Source of the DNA: Okapia johnstoni
Lineage: Eukaryota > Chordata > Mammalia > Artiodactyla > Giraffidae
Length of the DNA: 64,000 bases
NCBI GenBank assembly: GCA_024291935.2
Contig: CM044310.1
Location: forward strand, 117,252,213-117,316,212
Reading direction: 5' to 3'
Part shown: positions 11,206 through 31,500 of the stretch, in pieces
Layout: each line of letters begins with the position of its first letter
Numbering within the stretch: position 1 is the first letter of the stretch
Notes under the pieces: model-generated
The model's database searches: none
What the model was told of the DNA's origin: nothing
The model's input: only the letters and a program-made list of their open reading frames with translations
Translations under genes and position numbers: made by a program

Positions 11206-13501
11206 GATGAGTTTGCAAAGTACCTACAGACTCACACACAAAGTGCCTGCAGACAAATGCAGACACTCACTCAGAGACATGCACAGTGTATGTAAACACA
11301 GGCTCACCATTTCTCCTGGTGCACCCGTGGGAGAACCACTGATGAGAGCAGAGGTAAACCATACTGGCCAGGGCCTATGTGGACAAGGATCCAGGAAGGC
11401 AAACCCTCTAACCAGAGCTATAACCAGCCCCACCCCCACTGCGGCGCTGACATAATTTCTGGAATAGAAAGAAAATGCTGATTCAGGTATTTTTGTCCCA
11501 GGCTGCATGCCAGGCCAGGGAGTGGGACAGAGATGACTCTAGAGAGTTGGGGTGAGTGACAGTGGCAGACAGGTGGGGCTAAGGCGGCAAGACAGGGGAG
11601 GAGGTAGAGAGAGAGAAACAGAGAGATGGCAAATAAAGCAATGGAGACAGAGGGAGACACAAAGACAGAGACATGCAGAAAGGTACAGAGACACAGGGAA
11701 TGAGAGGCAGACAAAGAAAGTCAGAGACACGTGACGGAGCAATTCAAATTCAGGCACACAGAGAGATGAATGAGGCAGGGTTCCAGAGACAGACAGGTAG
11801 GGAGAAAAGAAGAACAAGTCACAGAGAAAAATGAAGACATGGAGAGATGGGAATGTAAGAGACCCAGATGCCAGAGGGAAGAGAGAGACAGACACCCAGA
11901 GATGCAGAGAGACACCCAAAGAGAGAAGAAAGAGAGAGCCCCAGAAGAGGCAGCTAAAGCCTGAGGCTGAGCTAAGAACTGGGAAAGCAAGCAACCTTCA
12001 ACAGAGGGTCTCTTTTGTGTCTGGCTCACATGTGGGGGCTTTGCTGTATCTTGCTTTATTTAAGCACCATTAGCCCTTCAAGGAAGCATTATTGGCAAAA
12101 GAGGAGGAAACCAAGGCTCTAAGAGGAGAAGACATTTGCCCAAGGTTGCACAGCCTGGACATGGCATTTGATGCTAGTCTGTTTGTCTCCAGAGTCCATA
12201 CTCACTTATTCATTCTATGTTATGTCATGTGGACCAACAGGGAGAGGGCCGTGGGCTTGGGGGTTGCTGAGTGCGGGTCACAGTAATAGAGAGGAATCGT
12301 CAGTCATTTATTCATTCAACAGTCAACGTTCCACACTTTCCTGATGCTGGAGAGCCAGAGAGGAGTCAGGGATGGTCTGGAGTGGGAGGCAGACAAAGAC
12401 CCAAATCCCCGAGCAAGACAGGCAGAGTGCACCGTGTTCAGAGGCCTGGGGTGGGCGGGGGGCGGGGAGGAAGCAGGTAAAGAATGTGCAGAGAAAGGAG
12501 ACAGAAAACACAACTGATAGGAGAGGAGTCAGAGAAGGCTTCCTGGAGGAGAGAGCACTTGAGCTTCTTTTGAAAGGATGAGGGCATTTGGGCACCAGGA
12601 AAAGGCAGCATGTAGAGAGTGGAGACAGAGGTGAGGGATTAATTAGATAAAGTAATTAGTAAAAGGTGGCTGAAGAGTGTTTTGAAGGTACGAGGTGAGA
12701 GAGGAAGCTGGGACCAGATCATGTATCTGTCAATCGCCTGACCGAAACGTGGTCCAAGGTGCTGAGGAGCCATGGGAGGGCTGAGTACAGGGGAGGGGTC
12801 AGCTCTGAGTGCCGAAAGACCCCTGTGAAACCTTGCGGGGAAGAGACTGGAGGATGTGAGGGCAAAAAGGAGACTACGGGGGGAGGGTCCAGGCAGGAAA
12901 GGACCCTGAAGCCAGAGTGGGTACTGGGCTGTGGGAATGAAGAGAAGAAAGAGCAGAGTCAGGAAGCAGAAGGGCTAGAGTTTGGAGACTGATGGGCTGT
13001 GCAGGCTGGGTGTGCCTCTGGCCATTAGAATGAAAAATGTTTCCTCTCCTATGGGATGAACTTGGCAACTGGAAGTAAAGGACAGTCTGATGGGAGAGAA
13101 AAAGACATAAGGATGCTGAGAGGGAGTCTGGGCCACAAAGGAGCTTGTTCTGGAAATGAGTCCACTGAAGTCTGGACTGTTGTAATTACCAATGACAGAA
13201 ACTCAAATATCCTAAGCAGTAACACGGAATTAATTGAGTGAGTGATGGCTTCAGGCACAGCTAGATCTAGGCGCCTCAAGCATCATCAGGAATCTGGCTG
13301 TCTGTATCTTTGGTTTCTGCTTTCCTCCTGTTGTATTTGCATTCAGGCAGGCTCTCTCCCCATATGGCAATGTGATGGTCCCCAGCAGCTCAAATCTAGG
13401 CTCAAACCAACCTCTTAACCTCACTGGAAAAAGAAAGACCCTCTTGTATAATGGATCTAGCAAAAGTCCAAGGTTGACTATCTTAGATTGCTTTTCAGAC
13501 T

Positions 13502-13866
13502 CAGTTTAGTTCAGTCTCTCAGTCATGTCCAACTCTTTGTGCCCCCATGGACTGCAGCATGCCAGGCTTCCCTGTCCATCACCAACTCTCGGAGCTTGCT
13601 CAAACTCATGTCCATCGAGTTGGTGATGCCATCCAAGCATCTCATCCTCTGTCGTCCCCCTCTCCTCCCGCCTTCCATCTTCCCCAGAATCAGGGTCTTT
13701 TCAAATGAGTCAGTTCTTCAAATCAGGTGGCCAAAGTATTGGAGTTTCAGCTTCAGCATCAGTCCTTCCAATGACTATTTGGGACTGATTTCCTTTAGGA
13801 TTGGCTGGTTTGATCTCCTTGCAGTCCAAGGGACTCTCAAGAGTCTTCTCCAACACCACAAATATT
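13502..13866 (-). mobile_element. BovB 3' end, reverse orientation
   Basis: It begins with TCAGTTTAGTTCAGTC and continues through the reverse complement of the BovB 3' region to about CTCCAACACCACAA. It is 5'-truncated. Confidence 0.88.
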
Positions 13867-14927
13867 AGTGACTCAGAAAATCTAGGTGCTGCTATAAAAA
13901 AAGCAGAGAACCAATGCTTATCAAGCAGGTATAACTGACAGTTAAGGCAACGACCAGTTGAAGTGGAGAGAAGGCTTGCGATACGGGTAACAGAGACAGA
14001 CTGAGAAAGACAAAATAAGGGGGAAAGTCTGGGCTTCTCTCCCCTGCAGAGAGCTCGGCAGACACAAAGAAGAGAGGCCCTGTGGGCACCTCTGTGGCTA
14101 AACTCCTTCACTCCCAGCCCCTCCCCCATCCACTGGCGGAACCATGGCAACCAGGCCCCCTGCTCACCTTTCCCTCCCCTATATAGAACCCAGTTTCTGT
14201 TTGAATCTCGCCTGTATCTAACCAGTTCCTGCGTGAAACAGGGATGAGCGGAGGGCAAGTGGGAACAGAAAAGGGATGATAGAGCTGGGGAGGACAAGGG
14301 GCCGGACAGAAGCAGCTATGAGGGGAGAGAGATGGGGAACGAGGGGAAAAGGAGACTGGGAGAGATGGGGAGAGAGGTAGGGAGACAGAGAGGGGGTGAT
14401 AGGGTTAGAGAAAGCCAGAACACAATGAAGACAGAGAGGGCTGGGGGGCTGGGGAGATGTTGGGGAAACTGATGGAGGAGACTGGGGAGATGGAACCAGG
14501 GAAGGGGAGAGATGTGGGGAGAAAGAGGGCAGAGAAAACGGGGGAAAGAGGAGAGGAGAGATGGGGAGAGAGACAAGGAGAAGTCGGGATAAAGAAATGG
14601 AGAGAGAGGGAGGAAGGGAGGGGGACAGAGACGTGGGGAGCGGATGAGGAAGAGAGTGCGAGTGACATGGGTGGGGGAAGAGGCTTGAGGAGAGCGGGAG
14701 ACGTTGAGGAGGAAAGAGGAAGCTGGGAAAGAAGGAACTGGGACACACAGGGGGGCCCAGGGATGAAAGGAAGCCAGTTGCCTCTGTGGACTCAGCCGTC
14801 CACATTTTTCCCCCGGGGCTTCAAGAACAAGAAGGAGGAAGCAGCGGGGAGAAGGAGCTGGGGTGGGCGGCCCAGTCAGAGCTCTTCTCCTAGTCCTCCT
14901 GAGACAACCCCCGCCCGCCTTCCCAGG

Positions 14928-25104
<10,177 letters not shown>

Positions 25105-25540
25105 CATTTGGGGGGGGCGGGCCCCGGCTGGCCTGCGCACCGCCCAGCTGGTTCGGGATACCCACCCAGAACCTCAGAGGAAAAGCGGAGTTGCCTCCCC
25201 AGGAAGGAGGCGGGGTCGGCTAGAAGGGGTGGATACTGTGAGTTTAATTATAAAGAATGACCTGGTACAAAAGCCATTTCTCTCTGCAAAATCTTGGTGG
25301 GGAGTCAGGGGGAGGGTGGTGATAGGGGGTAGGGATGAACCCCCATGATATAATTCCGCCTCCCTAGTGTTCCCCCAGTCCCTGCGAATGGACGCCTGGG
25401 TCGCAATCCCTTGGGTGAATTCTGAGGCCCGCGAGAGGGAAGACCCGGGTGCCGTGGATTTGAACGCGTGCGATCCCTGTCCCAGCGAGAACCAGACGTC
25501 CTCATCCGCCCCCCTCCTCTTCCTCCTCCCACCCCCCCGT
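25105..25540. other. Tail-to-tail gap between C19orf81 and SHANK1
   Basis: It contains the C19orf81 3' UTR and the downstream G/T-rich element of SHANK1 cleavage. No gene is seen. Confidence 0.6.
25249..25254 (+). terminator. C19orf81: Candidate C19orf81 poly(A) signal (TATAAA variant)
   Basis: There is no AATAAA between the stop and the convergent SHANK1 end. TATAAA lies 145 nt after the stop and is followed by a GT-rich stretch (CTTGGTGGGGAG), so it is the best candidate. Confidence 0.45.
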
Positions 25541-27826
25541 GGAAGACAATTCTCGGGCTTTATTTCAGGTTTTTTTTTTTTTCTGGATTTTTTTTGTGTG
25601 TTCTAGGTTTTGTTTTTTTTTTTTGTATTTTCTTTTGTTATTGTTCCTCTTTTTGCTTTGTCTCCTCTCTCCGCCCCGCGCTGCCCCCCATCCAGTACCT
25701 TCCCCCTCCCCAGCCCAACCTCTCCTACCCCCCTCCCCACCCCCCACACCCTCCCAACCCCGCGGCACCCATCCAGAATGAACAAGCCCTTGATAGACGA
25801 GCGCCGCGCAGGCCCCCTGCGGACCGGGGGCATCCGACAAGGGGGAGGGGGCGGGTAGGGGCCCAGCGCGACCTCTGCCCCCCTCCTCGCCACCCCTCCC
25901 CCCTCCCACGACCCTCCCACAAGTTTCCCCGCAGATCCCTGACGTGGTAAGGGGAGAGGGCTGCAAGCACCCTCCCCCCAAGGACAGAGCGCCCCCCCCT
26001 CGGGGGTAGGGGGCAGCAGAGGGGAAATGGGCTTGGGGGAAGGAGGGGGAGCTCCCTTCTTTGGCAGCTGAACATGGGGGGGGACCGGGGCGATGCCCTC
26101 CCCCCTTTGCCCACAGTAGGGGAGGGGGCTTTCCAGGGGAAGGGGGTGGCTTAGAATTTCCAAGCCCTAGGAATAGAGGGAGAGGGAAGCGTGCAGGAAG
26201 GAACAGCCATGCTGGAGGGAGGAGTTTCTGGGAGAGACGGAAAGTTTAGGAGATGGGGGGGGGGCGGGGAGGCGGTGTCGTCGTGCAAAATGGATGGACC
26301 GGAAGTCGGAGGAGGGAGGTGCTGAGAGGGCAAAGACTGGGGCAGGGAGAAGAGGAAGCGAGGAAGCAAAGTGGGTAAGAACTGAGAGTGCGCAGGATCT
26401 TCTCTTGCCAGAAAAAGAGTGTACAGAGCTAAGAGAATAGGCAGAGTGAGAATGATCATAAGAGCTGATCTTTGGGGGCAGAAAAAAAAAGTGCCAGGAA
26501 AAGAAACAATAATACAGTCCCAAGAGCGTGTGGAATGAGATGAGCGTGCAAAAGGAAAGAAGAAGCTACAGAGTTCTCCAAGAGAGATGGAAAAATTTAC
26601 CCAAGAACAACCAGAAATTCAAGCATGAGCGTGCAAGGCGCGGGGTGCAAGAGCCTAGTTAAGGACGAATAGACGGCTTCAAGAGAGCAGGGGAAGTGCT
26701 GGGGAGGATGCATGTGCAAGAGCGGGCGTGCAAGAAGCTTCATCAAAGAGTTGACAGTGGAGATGGACAAGGATCTGAGAAACGACGGGGCGAGGGAGTG
26801 GGAAAGCCTGGCAAAGAGGAGAAGATACGGTTCCTGGGAGGCGAGGGTGCAAGCAACAGTGGGGGAGGGGGGAGGGGCAAGGAGGGGGCGTGGGAGTGTC
26901 ACTGTGAGACGGAGGGGTGGGTAGAATGAGAATGTGGGGGTGCAGGATTAAGGGGAGAGGGTGCTTCAGGAGAACGGGAGGCGCGAGTGTCGGGGGAGGC
27001 GCACGGTCTGAAAGAGGGCGAGGGAAAGGGTGTCCCAAGTGTGTCTGCAGCAAGGGCCCAGAGATTCTTCAGGAGAGAGGGGTGGGGTGGGGTGGGGGAG
27101 GGCGCCCGTGGGAAGAGTCTGAGAGACCAGGGGGGTGTGGAGCGTGGGGAGACAGACGCCGTGGTGTGCCAGGGAAGCCGAGCGTGAGCCGGAAGCAAAG
27201 GCAGGCGGAGGAAGCCAAGGCGGAGCGCGCAAGACAGCAGAGGGCGCATTTGTGCAAAACTGTAGCCCAGGGAGGGGAAAGAGGTGAGCAGGCGTGCAAA
27301 GGAGCGTGCAAGAGCCTGGGTGGGGGGCTGCTGTGTGTGCTGGGGAGAGGGGAGGGTGGGGAGCCAGGGGCCTGGAGAAGGGGGGAAGGGTGGTTAGAGG
27401 GGCGGCAGATGGTGGAATCTGAGGGCATCCCCTTCCTCTGCGGCCTGGGGGACGACCCCCAACCGGTCAGGCTCAGGGCTGACCCCCTATGGCTCTGTCT
27501 GTCCCCCGCTCCCCAGAATCGACCCTTCCCTCCTTCTCCATCCCCACTCTGTGATTTCCTCCAGCCCCCCTCCGCTCCCCCCACCCCTTCACACACACAC
27601 ACAGTCTCGTGTCAGCTGCCCCCTCCTGTGAGGTGCAAATGTCTGGCCGGGATCAGGCCACCTGGTGACCTCCCGCCTTGGGAGACAAGGGTCAGGGCGC
27701 AGTTCTAGCAGAGTCCCTGGCCCGGGGAGAGAAGGACGGTTGGGTTGGGGTGGAGGGGCGGTCAGAGGTCAAGAGGCCAGCAGACTCAAGGGTTCTGTGG
27801 ACGGGCTGGTCCGCCCAGGCCAGCCA
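25540..27826 (-). other. SHANK1: SHANK1 3' UTR
   Basis: Unspliced sequence runs from the TGA at 27827-27829 to the AATAAA at 25559. In mRNA sense it is pyrimidine-rich and carries 11 copies of UUGCAC, a short (GU)n near 27590-27602 and A-rich tracts just before the poly(A) signal. Rodent Shank1 3' UTR is known to direct mRNA into dendrites. Which part does so here is not known. Confidence 0.75.
25559..25564 (-). terminator. SHANK1: SHANK1 poly(A) signal AATAAA
   Basis: The minus strand reads CTGAAATAAAGCCCGAG, 2.26 kb after the SHANK1 stop. It is preceded by A-rich tracts and followed by a TTGTCTTCC and G-rich region. The 3' UTR length fits my recollection of about 2 kb in other mammals. Confidence 0.7.
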
Positions 27827-28544
27827 TCACCTCTCCAGGAAAAACTTGAGAGCCCGGTCGATGTTCATGCGGTGTCCCACCCTGGTCACCCCCAAATCGA
27901 CGTAGTCTTCCTTGGTCAAGGCGGGCAGGTGGGAGCCATCGATCTCGTGGTCCAGGAATCGGGCCCGGTGTTCGGCCAAGCCCAGCCATTCTAGCCAGTC
28001 AGCCACATCGAACTTGGTCCAGAAGCCCAGAGGTTTAGCGCCGAACGGCTTGTCCGGGGGCAGGGAAAGCAGGCGGGTCGGTGAGAGAGAGCGGGAGGCC
28101 CCTGACAAGGCCCCGCCGAGACCCCCGGACATCCCGGGGTGCGGCGGCACAAAGACGGGGGCGAAGGGGTCGGCCGAGCCTCCTGCCCCTCCGGTGGGGG
28201 AGCCTCGGATGTCAAAGATGCCCGGATAGAGGGGTCCGGAAGGCAGTATGGGTAGGGACGAGGGCCGGGGCGCAGGGCTGACCTTGTGCTCCGAGGCAGG
28301 CAGCAGTGAGGGGCTGGGGGCCCGGCGGAGCAAAGGCGGGCGCATCTCGAACTCCACGCCCTGGAGGTGGCGGGCGGACGTGGAGGAGGAGGAAGCCGAT
28401 GGGGAGGTGGCCCCCGGGGCTGCAGCGGCTGAAGGGGACACCGCGGTTCCCGTGGGGAGTGGCGGCAGAGGTGGTTTGGACCAGTTCTGAAACAGGCTGC
28501 TCACAGGTTTGGAGAGGAGCGAGGACTGGGAGTCTTCGGAGAGT
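27827..28544 (-). CDS. SHANK1: SHANK1 last coding exon with SAM domain
   Basis: The acceptor is ACATTCCAG before 28544 and the stop TGA is at 27829-27827. It has 238 codons, fully open. It encodes [20 protein letters not shown], a Ser/Ala/Pro-rich stretch, and the SAM domain ([20 protein letters not shown], then [20 protein letters not shown] and [20 protein letters not shown]). SAM polymerises SHANK into sheets in the postsynaptic density. Confidence 0.96.
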
Positions 28545-31500
28545 CTGGAATGTGATAAGGGGGCGGGGGGTGGAAGAGAGGGGTGGGGTGGGGGGCGAGG
28601 GCGGGGTGAGTAAGAGGCAGAGGTCAAGATACAGGGAGAGAGGAAGAGAGACCAGGGGTGGGGGGTAGAGAGATGGGAAGAAATGGAAGGAGCGAGCGAG
28701 GGGGTAAGATGGATGTCGGGACAGAAAATTAAGGGAGAGAAAAGTGAGGACAGGGAGAGGGTGACAGTCAAGAGAGATGAAAGAAAAAGAGACATTAAGT
28801 GATAATAATAATAATCGCCACCACTTACTGATGCTCACGTGTGCCAGGCATTGTTCTAAGTGCTTTTACAGATCGCATCTCAATGGAATCCCCGTGACAG
28901 CCCTGATGCAGGTTACTATTATTATCAGCAGCACAAAGAGGTTAAGTAACTTGCCTAAGGACACACAGCCAGGAAGTGGCAGAGCCCAGTTATATGGCAC
29001 CAAAGTCTGAGCTCTTAACCACTACCCTATACTGCCTTTCGGGGTATGGCCAAGTCACAGCAGAGTGGAAGACAGGGAGACGGTGAGAGAGGAACAAAAA
29101 AAGAGGGGGAGCATTCAGGGGAGAGAGATGGAAGGGGGCAGGGGACAGAGAGAGAGAGAGAGATGAGGAGAGGGCGATGAAAGAGAGAAGAAACGAGGGG
29201 AGAAAAGGGTTCCCCTCATCCCTTTAGCTCCCTCCACAATAGTCCCTGCCTCAGGGCCTTTGAATGGGTCCCTCAGCTTCACGCTCTTTTCCCAGGTTGC
29301 TCCCTTTCCTCCTCCAGTCTCTGTTCAGCCTGCCTGTTATTTGAGACACCTCTCCCAACCATCCCATTATTGTATTTTTCCCCTAGGATGATGGCAATGA
29401 CTTTATTTACTGTCTGACCTCCACCTCTGCTTATCAGGCTGTGGGCTCTATATGGGATATGCTTCGTTTGTTTTGTCCATTGCGGGGTCCCTCCCTCTCC
29501 CCCTGAAGGGCACCCAGTAACAGAATAGATGGCAAGTCAATCATTGGTGGATGGGTCAACTAAATTAAGCATCCTTTCCTCTGTCATCAGTGAGATGCCT
29601 TAAGATCTCAAAGACCTTAAAAACCACCTTAGAGTATCACCATAAGGATATCAAACCCTCAAGCAGAATTAGAGTAAGCTCTGAAGGACAGGAGGGTTAA
29701 AAAACCTCCCTCCACTCACTCTGTGTGTCTGAGTCAGGAATGTGACTCGATACTTTCCCTAAGATTAGAAGGGCTTGAACTCTGAGCTGATTACAACTAG
29801 CTAGCTGCTTTGGAAAACTTCCTGCATCTTCCCGGATTCCTCCATCTATACTTGATGGTCTTTTAAGAGACCCCCTCCCCTCCTCCATCTCATGGTACAA
29901 CAGTTGGCCTCAAAAACGCTTTCAGGTGAGTTCTATGCCTTCCTCCTTCTACAGAGAGAGATTCCTTTGCTGAAGGTCACCCAGTTAGCAAGTGAGGGGC
30001 TGGAACCAGGACCCCGCCCCCCCCCCCCCCCGAAAAAAAACCTAGCTCCAGAACCATGCTTGTAACCACCACGCCCTAAAGCCTCTTGTCTTGACCCAAC
30101 ACTGGGCTCAAAGGGACTCGAAGATTTCAGGGACTGTCAGAACTGACAAGCCACCAAGGAAACGGACATTGGCAAGTTGTGCTCCAATCTCCTCTGTTCA
30201 TCACTCTTTTTGTTCATCCTGGAATGTGGGTTGTCATGGTGATGGGGGAAGATCACAGAAGCTACTGAGATAAAGCAAAATTTCGAGTGCCTGGGAAAGC
30301 ATGCTTCTCGAAGGGCAAACTTCTCCAAGCCAGCCTGGTTTCTGTTTTTTGTTTTTCCTACCACCTAAAGGGACAGGGTTTATGCGGGTGGTGGACTCCG
30401 GTACCCACAGCATCAGCCCCTCTGGCTTCCACTGCCAACCGCCAGCCCCGCACCCTGCTCACCTCTGCCGCTGCAGGGAGGAAGTCCGCTCGGGGACGTA
30501 GCTGGCTCCCCCGTGGTGGCTGTCCCCGCTTCCCCCGCTGCCTCCCCGGGCCCAGGGCAGAGCGCCACCAGCTGCCGAGGAGCCCCCAAACTGCTGAAGC
30601 TTGGAGCTGAGTTCACTGATGATGCTGGCTTTTACAGTGGCCAAGGCTGAGGCCTGAGGCTGGGCTAAGGGCCCCGGCAGCGGGGGCGGCGGCGGGCCTG
30701 GGCCCTCCTCCCAGGGCAGCAGCTTCCGAGGCAAGGAGGGAGGCCGACGGCAAGGGCACTGGCGGACCTTCCGGCTCTACAGCCACGGGGCCGCCAGTCA
30801 CGCCTGCCGTCGAGGATCCCGGACAACCGCTCAGGGCCAGCAGCCCATCGGTGCCCGCCCCCGTCACCGAGACAGTGGGGCTGGTGGGAGTGACAGGGTC
30901 TCGGAGTCCCCCACTGGGGCCCGGCCGCAGGCTTCCCGCCGGCCCCGAGCGCCCGGCCCCGGAGCTTAGAGGGAGTCATGAGCTGCGGGGGGTATGGGGG
31001 GCCAGGAGTGCCGCTGCCCCCGAAGGCCTGGCCATCCAAGTAGGCCACGTAGGTGTCCAGGAGCTCTGGCCCACCGGCCACGCTGGCGCCACCACTGCCT
31101 CCAACACCACCAGTTCCGCCCCCTGCGCCGCCCCCGCCTTCAGCGGACAGGCTGCTCAGCGTGGAGGCGCTGCTGATGGTTTCCAGGGGGTGGTCGCTGC
31201 TGCTCCGACTGTCCACCTCCTCAATACCAGAATCCGTGCCTGGCGGAGGGTCTGGGCCAGGCTGGAGGGCTGGGGGAGCCGGGGCGGCTGGGGCGGGAGG
31301 GCCTGGCGGAGGCGGGTCCCCCAGGAGCCGCGGGGGCCCCCTGCGTCAGCGTGGCCACCTCGCTGTCATAGGAAGTCAGGCTGGATGCGGTCGAGTCCAG
31401 GGTGGGAGGGGCGGCGGCCACGGCGGCGGGGGGCGGCACAGGGGGGAGGGGGGTGGTCGGGGTGGGGGGTCCGGCAGCGGGTGGGGAGGCCCCCGGCGTG

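Larger units (their letters stand above)
7180..14927. other. Intergenic region between SYT3 and C19orf81
   Basis: No supported exon is seen. It holds two plus-strand and one minus-strand BovB 3' ends, a CHR-type SINE, a Bov-tA SINE with an adjoining TGGA microsatellite, long GA-rich stretches (about 11590-11960 and 14240-14720), and MIR-like pieces near 7690-7885 and 9010-9110. Long open frames in the GA-rich parts are low-complexity artefacts. Confidence 0.65.
28545..30462 (-). other. SHANK1 intron before the last exon
   Basis: It contains a GA-rich stretch near 28560-28800, a MIR, an L2 remnant and a C-run with A-run near 30015-30040. No exon is seen. Confidence 0.65.

Noticed and set aside
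11590..11960. Direct repeats suggestive of a CRISPR-like array
   Set aside because: They are irregular GAGACAGAGAGA-type low-complexity repeats without constant repeats and spacers, in a mammalian genome.
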